30,573 bases of DNA, taken from the NCBI GenBank assembly GCA_035701285.1, contig DASSNT010000043.1, positions 1-30,573 of the forward strand, read 5' to 3'. A program made the translations under genes and the position numbers. The stretch is from DASSBR01 sp035701285 (GTDB taxonomy: Bacteria; Pseudomonadota; Gammaproteobacteria; Natronospirales; DASSBR01). Shown here in pieces: positions 14,552 through 22,662 of this stretch. The notes below the pieces were generated by a model. The model had not been told where the DNA came from. It searched no databases and saw only the letters and a list, made by a program, of their open reading frames with translations. Each line of letters opens with the position of its first letter. Within the stretch, counting starts at the first letter, position 1.

Positions 14552-15100
14552 ATGACTGTCGCCTCCGACCTGCATACACTCTTGAACAGCGCACTTGATT
14601 CGGCCAATGCCGCCGAGTGTCACGGCGCATTGACCGGTCTGGCTTGCGGCGGCGCGGGTGGAAAGACGGACTGGGCGGCGGCGCTCCCGCAGTCGGATGG
14701 CGCGGCCGATTCGGACAAGGCCGGTGCGGTGCTGACCGCGCTGGGCGAGGAAACGGCGCGCGAGTTGAACAACGACTCGATGAGCTTTACGCCATTGCTG
14801 CCGGACGACGCCGAAACGATCGATGCGCGCGCCGCCGCGTTACGGCTCTGGTGCCGCGGCTTTTTGTACGGTTTCGGCCTGGGCTTCGCGCCAGGCAAAG
14901 CGCCGCCGTTGCCGGACGAGGTGCGCGAAATACTGGGCGATTTCAGCGAGATCGCACGCCAGGAACTCGAGGCGGATATCGGCAGCGAAGCGGACGAGGC
15001 GGCTTATGCCGAGATCGTCGAGTACGTCCGGGTCGGCGTCCAGCTCATCTTCGAAACGCTGCATCCGGCCAGCAAGCCGTCCGGGCCGGTTCTGCATTAA
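14552..15100 (+). CDS. ygfB: UPF0149/YgfB-family protein
   Basis: YgfB-family proteins are small alpha-helical proteins next to pepP and the ubiH/ubiI genes; in Pseudomonas aeruginosa YgfB has been linked to control of ampDh3 and beta-lactam tolerance. Here the features are ECHGALTGLACGG near the N-terminus (E. coli: EMHGLISGMICGG), the acidic middle, a WCRGFLYGFGLG segment (E. coli: WVNHFLLGLG) and EIVEYVRVGVQLIFETL near the C-terminus (E. coli: EIIEYVRVAALL). Two starts are possible, ATG at 14513 or 14552; the latter gives 182 residues and fits homologues. pepP starts 18 bp downstream of its stop, so they are probably an operon. Confidence 0.9.
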   Translation: MTVASDLHTLLNSALDSANAAECHGALTGLACGGAGGKTDWAAALPQSDGAADSDKAGAVLTALGEETARELNNDSMSFTPLLPDDAETIDARAAALRLWCRGFLYGFGLGFAPGKAPPLPDEVREILGDFSEIARQELEADIGSEADEAAYAEIVEYVRVGVQLIFETLHPASKPSGPVLH

Positions 15101-15118
15101 CACTCCTTAGATATAAGT

Positions 15119-16435
15119 ATGAAGCCACAGGAATTTGCCAGGCGCCGCCGTCAACTGATGCGCATGATGGGCCGGGACACGATCGCCATCGTGCCGTCGG
15201 CGGTGGAGAAAATCCGCAATCGTGACGTCGACTACCCGTTCCGGCAGGACAGCGATTTCCAGTACCTGACAGGCTTTCCGGAACCCGATGCGGTGGCGGT
15301 GCTGATTCCCGGCCGTGCGCCGGCCGACTACGTCCTGTTTTGCCGCGAACGCGATCCGGTGCTGGAAACCTGGCATGGCCGTCGCGCGGGCCAGGAAGGG
15401 GCGCTGCGCGACTACGGCGCCGGCGACGCGTTTCCGATCGCCGACATTGACGACATCCTGCCGGGCCTGATGGAACGCGCCGACCGCGTGTTCTACACGA
15501 TGGGTTCGCACCCACAGTTCGACCAGCGCGTGATCGGCTGGGTGAACCAGTTGCGCACCAGCCGCGGCCAGGGCGCAAGCGCGCCGCACGAGTTTGTTTC
15601 GCTGGATCCGTTTCTGCACGACATGCGGTTGTACAAAAGCCGTTCCGAAATCGGCCTGATGCGTAAGGCGGCAAAGATTTCCGTCGGTGCGCACGAACGG
15701 GCAATGCGCTGCTGCGCGCCGGGCGTGAACGAGTATGAAATCGAGGCGGAACTGCTGCACGAGTTCCACCGTCACGGCGCGCGCGTGGCCTATAACTCGA
15801 TCGTGGGCGGCGGCGAAAACGGCTGCATCCTGCACTACACTGAAAACAATGCCGAGTTGAATGACGGCGACTTGCTGCTGATCGATGCCGGCTGTGAAGT
15901 CGACGGCTACGCGTCCGACATTACCCGCACGTTTCCGGTCAACGGCCGCTTCACCGAGCCGCAGCGGGCGATTTACGATCTGGTGCTGCGCGCGCAACTC
16001 GCCGCGATCGACACCGCGCGGCCGGGCAACCACTGGAATCAGCCGCACGAAACGGTCGTGAAAGTGCTGACCGCGGGGCTGGTGAAGCTGGGCCTGTTGA
16101 AAGGCCAGGTGTCGAAGCTGATCAAGGAGGAGGCGTACCGCCGTTTCTATATGCATCGCACCGGCCACTGGCTCGGCCTCGACGTGCACGATGTCGGCGA
16201 TTACCGGCTCGACGATCGATGGCGCGAGCTGGAGCCGGGCATGGTGCTGACCGTCGAGCCCGGCATTTACATCCCCGCCGGCAGCAAGGGCGTTGCGAAG
16301 AAATGGTGGAACATCGGCGTGCGCATCGAGGACGATGTGCTGGTGACGCGCGCCGAGCCGGATGTGTTGAGCGGCAAGCTGGTGAAGGAGCCGGATGCAA
16401 TCGAGCGATTCATGCAGACGGCGGAAGCGGCATAA
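15119..16435 (+). CDS. pepP: Xaa-Pro aminopeptidase PepP
   Basis: PepP removes the N-terminal residue from peptides with proline in position two. The 438-residue protein (E. coli 441) has an N-terminal creatinase-like domain (RRRRQLM to about 170, including FRQDSDFQYLTGFPEPDA) and a pita-bread catalytic domain. The five dimanganese ligands are D256 and D267 (LLIDAGCEVDGYASDITRTF), H350 (HRTGHWLGLDVHDVG), E380 (TVEPGIYI) and E404 (GVRIEDDVL). Substrate residues around ILHYTENN (H239) are intact. It follows ygfB and precedes ubiH and ubiI, the conserved gammaproteobacterial cluster. A heptad-repeat element separates it from ubiH. Confidence 0.97.
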   Translation: MKPQEFARRRRQLMRMMGRDTIAIVPSAVEKIRNRDVDYPFRQDSDFQYLTGFPEPDAVAVLIPGRAPADYVLFCRERDPVLETWHGRRAGQEGALRDYGAGDAFPIADIDDILPGLMERADRVFYTMGSHPQFDQRVIGWVNQLRTSRGQGASAPHEFVSLDPFLHDMRLYKSRSEIGLMRKAAKISVGAHERAMRCCAPGVNEYEIEAELLHEFHRHGARVAYNSIVGGGENGCILHYTENNAELNDGDLLLIDAGCEVDGYASDITRTFPVNGRFTEPQRAIYDLVLRAQLAAIDTARPGNHWNQPHETVVKVLTAGLVKLGLLKGQVSKLIKEEAYRRFYMHRTGHWLGLDVHDVGDYRLDDRWRELEPGMVLTVEPGIYIPAGSKGVAKKWWNIGVRIEDDVLVTRAEPDVLSGKLVKEPDAIERFMQTAEAA

Positions 16436-16436
16436 T

Positions 16437-16506
16437 GAACTCAGGACTCAGGACTCAGGACCCAGGACTCAGGACTCAGTCCTTAATCCTTAGTCCTTAG
16501 CCCCTA
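16437..16506. repeat. Heptad-repeat palindrome, copy 2 (between pepP and ubiH)
   Basis: It starts right after the pepP stop. The left arm has about six consecutive seven-base units of the type ACTCAGG (one reads ACCCAGG). The right arm has TCCTTAA, TCCTTAG, TCCTTAG and CCCCTAG. The units of the right arm are near-complements of those of the left, with G-T wobbles, so the RNA can fold into a long hairpin with little loop. It is the cleanest of the three copies in the window. Confidence 0.8.
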
Positions 16507-16521
16507 GCTCTATTCACAGCC

Positions 16522-17748
16522 ATGGATGAAATAAAACCCCAATACGACATTCTGATCGCCGGCGGCGGCATGGTCGGCGCGAGCATGGCGCTGGCACTGT
16601 CCGGTCTCGACCTGGACGTTGCCGTCGTCGAACCGACGCCGGTGCGGTCCGACGCGCAACCCAGTTACGACGAGCGCGCCACGGCCTTTTCAGCCGGCAG
16701 CCGCGCGATTCTCGAGCAGATGGCGTTATGGCCCGATCTGGCCGAGCATGCCACTCCGATCGAACACATTCATGTCTCCGAACGCGGCCGCTGCGGCATC
16801 AGCCGTCTGCACGCGGCGGACGAGGGCGTCGAAGCGCTCGGCTACATCATGCCCAACCGGGTTTACGGCGCCGCACTGCACGGCGCGCTTCGCGAACGCA
16901 GCGGCGTCACGATGCTGTGCCCGGCGAGCGTCGAGAGCGTCACGATCGAAAAAGCCTGGGCGCACGTGCAGCTGAAAGCAGACGGCCGGGATGTGGCCAC
17001 GCGCGCGAAACTGCTGGTTGTTTCCGATGGCGCGCGCTCGCCGTTGCGCGAACGGCTGGGTGTCGACGTCAGCGTGCACGACTACCAGCAAAGCGCCATC
17101 ATCGCCAACGTCACGCCGAGCGAGCATCACGGCTACTGGGCGTACGAGCGGTTTACTTCGCAGGGCCCGGTCGCAATGCTGCCGATGAGCGCGGGGCGCG
17201 TCGGTGCCGTCTGGACAGTTGCGGCCGAAGCCGCGGATTCGGCGCTGGAACTGGACGATGCAACGTTCCTGCACAGCCTGCAGGCGTTGTTCGGTTATCG
17301 GCTGGGGCGTTTCCTGCGCGCCGGCCGGCGGTTCGCGTATCCACTGAAGTTACTGCGCGCTGAGCGCCAGGTTGGGCCGCGTTTTGCGGTTATCGGCAAC
17401 GCGGCGCATGCGCTGCACCCGGTGGCCGGTCAGAGCTTCAACCTGTCGCTGCGTGACGTGGCGACGCTTGCCGAAGTCGTCGGCAACACGATCGGGCGCG
17501 GCGAAGATCCTGGCGCAATTGCCGCGCTGGAACGTTACGCCGCGAGGCGCCGGCGCGACCAGCGACTCACCGTCGGGATCACGGACGGCCTGATGCGTGC
17601 ATTCGCACCGCGCTTCGCGCCGCTTGCGGCCGCGCGCAACCTGAGTTTGCTGGGATTCGATGTGCTGCCGGGTGTGAAGCATTTGTTCGCGCGCCAGACG
17701 ATGGGGCTTGCCGGCCGGGTGCCGCGGGTGCCGGGGCAGGGCGCTTGA
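16522..17748 (+). CDS. ubiH: 2-octaprenyl-6-methoxyphenol hydroxylase UbiH
   Basis: A class A FAD monooxygenase for an aerobic hydroxylation in ubiquinone synthesis. The 408 residues include the FAD dinucleotide motif AGGGMVGASMALAL near the N-terminus, DERATAFSAGSRAIL, the DG motif VSDGARSPLRERLG, and the second FAD motif GNAAHALHPVAGQSFNLSLRD. The Asn in GNAA, instead of GDAA, is characteristic of UbiH and separates it from UbiI. It sits in the cluster pepP-ubiH-ubiI, and its stop overlaps the ubiI start. Close homology to UbiF cannot be excluded, but the motif and context favour UbiH. No strong ribosome binding site is evident. Confidence 0.92.
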   Translation: MDEIKPQYDILIAGGGMVGASMALALSGLDLDVAVVEPTPVRSDAQPSYDERATAFSAGSRAILEQMALWPDLAEHATPIEHIHVSERGRCGISRLHAADEGVEALGYIMPNRVYGAALHGALRERSGVTMLCPASVESVTIEKAWAHVQLKADGRDVATRAKLLVVSDGARSPLRERLGVDVSVHDYQQSAIIANVTPSEHHGYWAYERFTSQGPVAMLPMSAGRVGAVWTVAAEAADSALELDDATFLHSLQALFGYRLGRFLRAGRRFAYPLKLLRAERQVGPRFAVIGNAAHALHPVAGQSFNLSLRDVATLAEVVGNTIGRGEDPGAIAALERYAARRRRDQRLTVGITDGLMRAFAPRFAPLAAARNLSLLGFDVLPGVKHLFARQTMGLAGRVPRVPGQGA

Positions 17749-19025
17749 TGGGTGTCGATTACGACATCGTCATCGTTGGTGCCGGCGCGGTCGGCGGCAC
17801 GCTGGCCGCCGCGGTCGCCGAAACCGGCCTGAAAATCGCGCTGGTCGAAGCGAGAGAACCCCCTCCGCTCGATCAGGCCTTCAATGCAGACGCGCCCCTG
17901 GATTTGCGCGTCTTTGCCATTTCGCGCGCATCCGAACGCATCCTGCGCGGCGTTGGCGCCTGGGACGCGGTCGCATCCGCGAACCGGCTATGCACCTATC
18001 GCGGCATCCAGGTCTGGGACGCCGCCGGCGACGGGCGGATCGACTTCGATGCCGTCGATGTGGGCGAGCCGGACCTCGGGCACATCGTCGAAAACCGCCT
18101 GCTGCAATCCGCGCTGCTCAAACGCATCGGCGACTTCAGCAACGTTACGACGCTGTGGGGGCGGGCCTGCACCGGCCTGACCGCCAATCGGGACAGCATG
18201 AGCCTGAAGCTGGACGATGGCAGGGAATCGCGCGCCCGGCTGGTTGTCGCGGCTGACGGCGTCGGGTCGCGTCTGCGTCAGTGGGCCGGGATCGACGCGC
18301 CGGCACAACCTTATAACCAGCGGGCGATTGTGAGCCATTTGACGACTGAACAGGGTCACGAAGGCGTGGCGCGCCAGGCCTTTCTGGATAACGGCGTGCT
18401 CGCGCTGCTGCCGCTTGCCGATGGCCGCTCGTCATTGATCTGGTCCACCGGCAACGACCATGCCGACGAATTGCTGGCGCTCGACGATGCGGAATTCAAC
18501 CAGGCCGTTTCCAAAGCCACCGATTACGTCCTCGGCGCCATCATCGCCAGCGACCGGCGTGCGAGCTTCCCGCTCGTGCGCATGCACGCGGAGCGTTACG
18601 TGCGCCCGCGCTTCGCGCTGATCGGCGATGCGGCGCATTCGGTGCATCCGCTGGCTGGCCAGGGCGTCAATCTCGGGCTGCTGGATGCCGCCGCGCTGGC
18701 GGAAATGCTGTCCGCGGCCGCCGCTCGTTCGCGCGACGTCGGCGAGTTATCTCTTTTGCGCCGATACGAGCGTTGGCGGCGCGCGGAAAATGCAGCGATG
18801 GTCTGGTCGCTGGACGGCTTTCAGAAACTGTTCGGAGCGGCCGATCCGATCCGGGCCATGGGCGGCTGGGGGCTGAGTATGGTCAACCGATGCCCGCCAG
18901 TGAAGAACGCGTTTATTCGTCGCGCGCTGGGGCTTGAAGGCGATTTGCCGGCGCTGGCGAAGGCAGGAAATTACTTTCCCTCATCCCGGCCTTCTCCCCC
19001 GGATCAAGTCCGGGGCAGGTTCTGA
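17745..19025 (+). CDS. ubiI: Ubiquinone C5-hydroxylase UbiI (VisC-like)
   Basis: This enzyme hydroxylates the ring of the ubiquinone precursor (C5 position) using FAD, NADPH and O2. The protein has 426 residues. The FAD motif is IVGAGAVGGTLAAA near residues 9-22; DLRVFAISRASERIL follows, then VAADGVGSRLRQWAG (DG motif) and GDAAHSVHPLAGQGVNLGLLDAAAL, which matches UbiI. It begins with ATGATG, overlapping the ubiH stop by four bases, so they are coupled. The last about 16 residues (FPSSRPSPPDQVRGRF) are encoded by a palindromic repeat and are not part of the family; the natural end is near GLEGDLPALAK. Confidence 0.92.
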   Translation: MMGVDYDIVIVGAGAVGGTLAAAVAETGLKIALVEAREPPPLDQAFNADAPLDLRVFAISRASERILRGVGAWDAVASANRLCTYRGIQVWDAAGDGRIDFDAVDVGEPDLGHIVENRLLQSALLKRIGDFSNVTTLWGRACTGLTANRDSMSLKLDDGRESRARLVVAADGVGSRLRQWAGIDAPAQPYNQRAIVSHLTTEQGHEGVARQAFLDNGVLALLPLADGRSSLIWSTGNDHADELLALDDAEFNQAVSKATDYVLGAIIASDRRASFPLVRMHAERYVRPRFALIGDAAHSVHPLAGQGVNLGLLDAAALAEMLSAAAARSRDVGELSLLRRYERWRRAENAAMVWSLDGFQKLFGAADPIRAMGGWGLSMVNRCPPVKNAFIRRALGLEGDLPALAKAGNYFPSSRPSPPDQVRGRF

Positions 19026-19034
19026 GGGAGAAGG
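18978..19034. repeat. Palindromic repeat forming the 3' end of ubiI
   Basis: Outer arms CCTTCTC (18990-18996) and GAGAAGG (19028-19034) enclose an inner stem CCCCGGA (18997-19003) / TCCGGGG (19009-19015). The ubiI stop codon (19023-19025) lies within the element. It resembles the intergenic CTCATCCCGGCCTTCTCCC-type palindromes scattered in many proteobacterial genomes. It could also act as a terminator-like hairpin between the convergent ubiI and folA. Confidence 0.7.
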
Positions 19035-19075
19035 GGTAAGAACTCAGGCACTGGAAAAGCTTCGTTCCCCTCTCC

Positions 19076-19585
19076 CTATCGCCGCTCCAAGGTAACGAAG
19101 CTGTAGCGGTATAGATTCTTCTCGTCGGGCCCGTGCTCCTCGCGCTCGACTTCTTCCCATTCATCGTTATCGAGCGCCGGAAACCAGGTGTCGGCAGGAA
19201 AGCCGGCCTGGATCCGGGTGAGATAAATCCGCTGCGCCAGCGGCAGCAATACCTCGTAGATCGTCGCGCCGCCAACCACCATCAGCATGTCGTCCGGCGG
19301 CGCCGCCGCCAGTGCCAGATCGATTGATGCGAACACCCGGCAGCCCTGCGGCTGGAAACTGACGTCCCGGCTGACCACGAAGTTGTCGCGTCCCGGCAGC
19401 GGCCGGCCGATCGACTCGAACGTGCGCCGCCCCATCAGCATCGTGTGGCCCATCGTGACGTTCTTGAAGTGCTTGAGGTCGGCCGGCAGATGCCAGGGCA
19501 TTTTGCCGTCGTGGCCGATCTCGCGTTCGGCGCCCATTGCGACGACCAGTGCAATGGGCGGGGCAGTTTCATTATCGGTTGGCAT
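19076..19585 (-). CDS. folA: Dihydrofolate reductase FolA
   Basis: FolA reduces dihydrofolate to tetrahydrofolate with NADPH. Starting at 19585 (MPTDNETAPP) the protein has 169 residues, normal for bacterial type I. Motifs are ALVVAMGAEREIGHDGKMPWHLPADLKHFK (substrate and Met20-loop region, with the conserved Trp and catalytic Asp), TMLMGRRTFESIGRPLPGR (NADPH phosphate contacts) and MVVGGATIYEVLLPLA. Earlier in-frame starts at 19612 and 19657 would give an N-terminus without similarity. It is convergent with ubiI and divergent from the cioA gene, 83 bp apart, so the two promoters lie back to back. Confidence 0.95.
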   Translation of the reverse strand: MPTDNETAPPIALVVAMGAEREIGHDGKMPWHLPADLKHFKNVTMGHTMLMGRRTFESIGRPLPGRDNFVVSRDVSFQPQGCRVFASIDLALAAAPPDDMLMVVGGATIYEVLLPLAQRIYLTRIQAGFPADTWFPALDNDEWEEVEREEHGPDEKNLYRYSFVTLERR

Positions 19586-19668
19586 TCCGGTATTGTAAGG
19601 AGCCAATGGCATCGGGTCCACGCGCCGCATGCCGCGCGAGACCGTGTCGTTGATCACAAGGACGGTTC

Positions 19669-21105
19669 ATGGATCCCATCAGCCCCAGCGTCGACCTGTC
19701 GCGCGGCCAGTTTGCGCTGACGCTTTATTTCCACATCCTCTGGCCGGTATTTACGATCGGCCTGTCTTCGTTTCTGGTCGTTATCGAAGGACTGTGGCTG
19801 AAAACCGGCGACGAAGACTACTATCGCCACGCGCGCTTCTGGGCGAAATTGCTGCTGCTGAATTTCGGCGTCGGCGTGGCGACCGGGTTGCCGCTGGAAT
19901 TCGAATTCGGCACCAACTGGGCGCCGTTTTCACGCCTCGCCGGTAACTTCTTCGGCAACATCCTCGGCTTCGAAGGCTCGATGGCGTTCATGCTCGAGGC
20001 CGGCTTTCTCGGCATCATGATGTTCGGCTGGCGCCGCGTTGCGCCGGCTATCCACATGTTTGCGACGTGCATGGTCGCGCTCGGCGCGTCGATGTCGGCG
20101 TTGTGGATCATGTCGGCGAACTCCTGGATGCAGACGCCGGCTGGCGGCCATGTCGAAAACGGCCGCTTCGTGGTCGACAATTACATCGAAGCGATCTTCA
20201 ATCCCTCCGCGCCGTGGGGCATCGCCCACATGTGGGTCGCGTGCCTTGAAACCAGCCTGTTCGTGATCGGCGGCCTGAGCGCGTGGTACATCCTGCGCGA
20301 CCGTCATCGCGCGTTCTTTCTGCGGTCGTTCAAGGTGTGTCTGGTGGCCGCGATTGTGATTACGCCAGTTCAGATTTTTCTCGGCGATGGCTCCGGCAAA
20401 GTCGTGTTCGACTACCAGCCGGCGAAGGGCGCGGCGATTGAAGGGCATTGGGTGACCAATGCGCCCGGTGAACCGGCGCCGTGGTCACTCCTCGCATGGC
20501 CCAACCAGGAAGAGCAGAAGAACGACTGGTCGATCGAGGTGCCGTACGGACTGAGCCTGCTGGCCACGCACACGCTCACCGGGCAGGTCACCGGCCTGCG
20601 CGACATTCCGCGCGAAAACCAGCCGCCGATGATCCCGCTTTTGTATTACACCTTCCGCGTCATGGTCGCGATCGGGTTTTTCTTTTTCGGGCTGATGCTG
20701 TGGACCGTGTGGCGCTGGTGGCGCCATGGCCTCAATGCGGACAATGCCGATCGGTTCCGCGGCATGTGGCGCACGTGGCTGTGCGCGATTCCCCTCGGTT
20801 ACCTTGCCGTCGAGTGTGGCTGGACTGTACGCGAGGTCGGGCGTCAGCCGTGGGTGATCTACGGCATTATGCGCACCGAACACGGCGCGTCCATGCTGCC
20901 GCAGTCGACCGTGTCCAGCACGCTGATTCTCTTCGCCATCGTCTACTCGATTCTGCTGCTCACGTTTCTTTATTTCGCGCGACGCATTCTGCTGGAAGGG
21001 CCGGACCTGACGGCGCCGGCGCCGCCGCGCCGCGGTGGCGGGCTGATCGATACGCGTACTGCCTGGGAAACTGGCGAAGGCCAGTCGCAGCAGGGCATGA
21101 AATGA
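19669..21105 (+). CDS. cioA: Cytochrome bd-type quinol oxidase subunit I, CIO type (short Q-loop)
   Basis: Subunit I carries the haem sites and oxidises quinol, reducing O2 to water in the inner membrane. The 478 residues contain several transmembrane helices. Expected ligands are H22 (LYFHILWPV) and H187 (GIAHMWV), with M332 (FRVMVAIGF) as the b558 Met ligand. Acidic residues E102 and E110 (GFEGSMAFMLE) are present, as are the Q-loop Lys253 and Glu258 and the GRQPW motif (391-395). The Q-loop is short, lacking the C-terminal insertion of E. coli CydA, which places it with cyanide-insensitive oxidases (CioA); this is a family inference. cioB follows after 142 bp holding an inverted repeat. 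Confidence 0.94.
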   Translation: MDPISPSVDLSRGQFALTLYFHILWPVFTIGLSSFLVVIEGLWLKTGDEDYYRHARFWAKLLLLNFGVGVATGLPLEFEFGTNWAPFSRLAGNFFGNILGFEGSMAFMLEAGFLGIMMFGWRRVAPAIHMFATCMVALGASMSALWIMSANSWMQTPAGGHVENGRFVVDNYIEAIFNPSAPWGIAHMWVACLETSLFVIGGLSAWYILRDRHRAFFLRSFKVCLVAAIVITPVQIFLGDGSGKVVFDYQPAKGAAIEGHWVTNAPGEPAPWSLLAWPNQEEQKNDWSIEVPYGLSLLATHTLTGQVTGLRDIPRENQPPMIPLLYYTFRVMVAIGFFFFGLMLWTVWRWWRHGLNADNADRFRGMWRTWLCAIPLGYLAVECGWTVREVGRQPWVIYGIMRTEHGASMLPQSTVSSTLILFAIVYSILLLTFLYFARRILLEGPDLTAPAPPRRGGGLIDTRTAWETGEGQSQQGMK

Positions 21106-21110
21106 TGAAG

Positions 21111-21240
21111 AGATCCCCCTCCGGCTCCCCCTTCCGGCCTGCGGCCGCAAAGGGGAGAGTAAGCAAGCCGGAACCCGGCGTCGCGAATCTTGCACTCCCC
21201 TTTGCTCGCGAAGCGAGGAAGGGGGGGCTGGAGGGGGATT
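21111..21240. repeat. Long imperfect inverted repeat between cioA and cioB (MITE- or REP-like)
   Basis: Left arm 21111-21157 and right arm 21195-21240 match as inverted copies with small mismatches. Perfect blocks are ATCCCCCTCC (21113-21122) with GGAGGGGGAT (21230-21239), CCCCCTTCC (21127-21135) with GGAAGGGGG (21217-21225), and CAAAGGGGAG (21148-21157) with CTCCCCTTTG (21195-21204). The loop is about 37 bases. It starts just after the cioA stop, and its right end supplies the purine-rich GGAGGGGG before the cioB ATG at 21248. No transposase or clear target duplication is visible. Confidence 0.8.
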
Positions 21241-21247
21241 CCCCGCC

Positions 21248-22255
21248 ATGAACGAAGTTCACCATTTTCTCGCCGACATCTGGTTCGGCCTGATTGGCGT
21301 CTTGCTGATCCTCTACGTCGTACTTGACGGCTTCGACCTCGGCGTCGGTATCCTGTCGCTGGGCGCGCGCGACGACGACGAGCGCGGCATCATGATGGCG
21401 TCGCTCGGCAGCGTCTGGGATGCCAACGAGACGTGGCTGGTGCTGCTCGGCGGCGCGTTGTTCGGCGCCTTCCCGGACGTCTACGCGATCGCGCTGCACG
21501 CACTATACATTCCGATCATGGCGACGCTGTTCGGGCTGGTGTTCCGCGCGGTCGCTTTCGAATTTCGGGAAAATTCCCACCGCAAGCATTTCTGGAACAT
21601 CGCCTTCGGGACCGGCAGCCTGATGGCCGCAGCCGCGCAGGGTTTTGCATTGGGGGCGATCATCTCGGGCATAGAAGTCGGGCCGCGCGGCTTCAGCGGT
21701 GGTGTGTTCGACTGGTTTTCGCCGTTTTCGCTGCTGGTGGCCGTTGGCGTGGTATTCGGCTACATGCTGCTCGGCGCGACGTATCTCATCGTCAAAACCA
21801 CCGACGATATCCAGGCGCGTTTTTTTCACCTGGCGACCTTCGCCGCCTGGCTGACGGTGATCGTCGGCGTGGGCGTCAGCCTGTGGACGCCGCTCAAGTT
21901 CGATTACGTGCGTGAGAAGTGGTTCGGCGAGGACCTGTACGCGCTCGGCACGCTGCCGCTGTGCGCGGCAATTGCCTTCGGCGTGCTGCTCTACAGCCTC
22001 CGGCGGCGCCACGAATACGCGCCGTTCGCCTGGAGCATCCTGATTTTCCTGTTCTCGTTCATCGGCCTGGCGGCGAGCCTGTATCCCAGCATCATTCCGC
22101 CGGACGTCACCGTCTACGGAGCCGCGTCGTCGGGCAAGACGCTGGTGTTCATGCTCACCGGCATCGGCATGATGATCCCGGTCATGCTGATCTACAACGC
22201 GTACCAGTACCTGGTTTTCCGGGGCAAGGTCACGCATTCCGGCTACGGGCATTAG
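21248..22255 (+). CDS. cioB: Cytochrome bd-type quinol oxidase subunit II
   Basis: Subunit II is the structural partner of cioA and contains no haem. The 335-residue, multi-helix membrane protein has the family motifs: DIWFGLIGVLLILYVVLDGFDLGVGIL (first helix, DGFDLG), GSVWDANETWLVLLGGALFGAFP (WDANETWL), PIMATLFGLVFRAVAFEFR, and ASLYPSIIPP near the C-terminus. A ribosome binding site is provided only by the GGAGGGGG of the inverted repeat, 8-13 bases before the ATG. Compared with cydB of E. coli (379 aa) it is shorter, as in CIO-type operons. I see no cydX-like small reading frame after it; the gap to rpoZ is 70 bp. Confidence 0.94.
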   Translation: MNEVHHFLADIWFGLIGVLLILYVVLDGFDLGVGILSLGARDDDERGIMMASLGSVWDANETWLVLLGGALFGAFPDVYAIALHALYIPIMATLFGLVFRAVAFEFRENSHRKHFWNIAFGTGSLMAAAAQGFALGAIISGIEVGPRGFSGGVFDWFSPFSLLVAVGVVFGYMLLGATYLIVKTTDDIQARFFHLATFAAWLTVIVGVGVSLWTPLKFDYVREKWFGEDLYALGTLPLCAAIAFGVLLYSLRRRHEYAPFAWSILIFLFSFIGLAASLYPSIIPPDVTVYGAASSGKTLVFMLTGIGMMIPVMLIYNAYQYLVFRGKVTHSGYGH

Positions 22256-22281
22256 ACTTGCTTTGGGCGATCTACTAGAAT
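22252..22281 (+). promoter_or_regulatory. Candidate sigma-70 promoter of the rpoZ-spoT unit
   Basis: TTAGAC (22252-22257) and TAGAAT (22276-22281) with an 18-bp spacer lie in the gap before rpoZ. The -35 overlaps the cioB stop codon. The match is imperfect and no start site is known. Confidence 0.35.
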
Positions 22282-22325
22282 AAATCGCTTATCTTCCGCG
22301 CAGTTGCGAGAACCCCGGAGCATTT

Positions 22326-22619
22326 ATGGCACGCGTCACCGTTGAGGATTGCCTCGACAACGTCGATAACCTGTTTCAGTTAGTACTGGTCGCGACCAAA
22401 CGTGCGCGCCAGTTGAGCCACGGCATGGAGGCGACGGTGCCGCTCGAGCGGGACAAGCCGACCGTGGTGGCGCTGCGCGAGATCGCCGAAGGCCACGTCG
22501 GCCCGGCCATCCTGAGCGAACCGGATCGTCCGCAGCCGGTCGAGGTCGAGGAGCCGCTGCCCGAGCCGACGCCGGAAGACTTCTCGTCGCCCCAGGAGGA
22601 GTCGGACTCTCTCCACTAA
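22326..22619 (+). CDS. rpoZ: RNA polymerase omega subunit
   Basis: Omega assists assembly of RNA polymerase (chaperone of beta') and forms part of a ppGpp-binding site in E. coli. The 97-residue protein has the signature MARVTVEDCLDNVDNLFQLVLVATKRARQL at its N-terminus and KPTVVALREIAEG in the middle. A C-terminal acidic Pro/Glu-rich tail (about 69-97) follows. A ribosome binding site CGGAG lies 10 bases before the ATG. It is followed by spoT after 43 bp, keeping the conserved pairing of omega with the ppGpp enzyme. gmk, which usually precedes rpoZ, is not here; cioB takes its place. Confidence 0.96.
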   Translation: MARVTVEDCLDNVDNLFQLVLVATKRARQLSHGMEATVPLERDKPTVVALREIAEGHVGPAILSEPDRPQPVEVEEPLPEPTPEDFSSPQEESDSLH

Positions 22620-22662
22620 CCGGCTCAAGCAGGTTGCCGGGCGAGCGGTGTAAGATGCGCTG

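Noticed and set aside
16437..16506. CRISPR array or coding tandem repeat
   Set aside because: Units are seven bases long, without spacers, and turn into their complement in the second half. No cas genes are nearby.
22256..22325. cydX-like small gene after cioB
   Set aside because: The 70-bp gap has no start-to-stop frame with a hydrophobic helix; it appears to hold the rpoZ promoter and leader.
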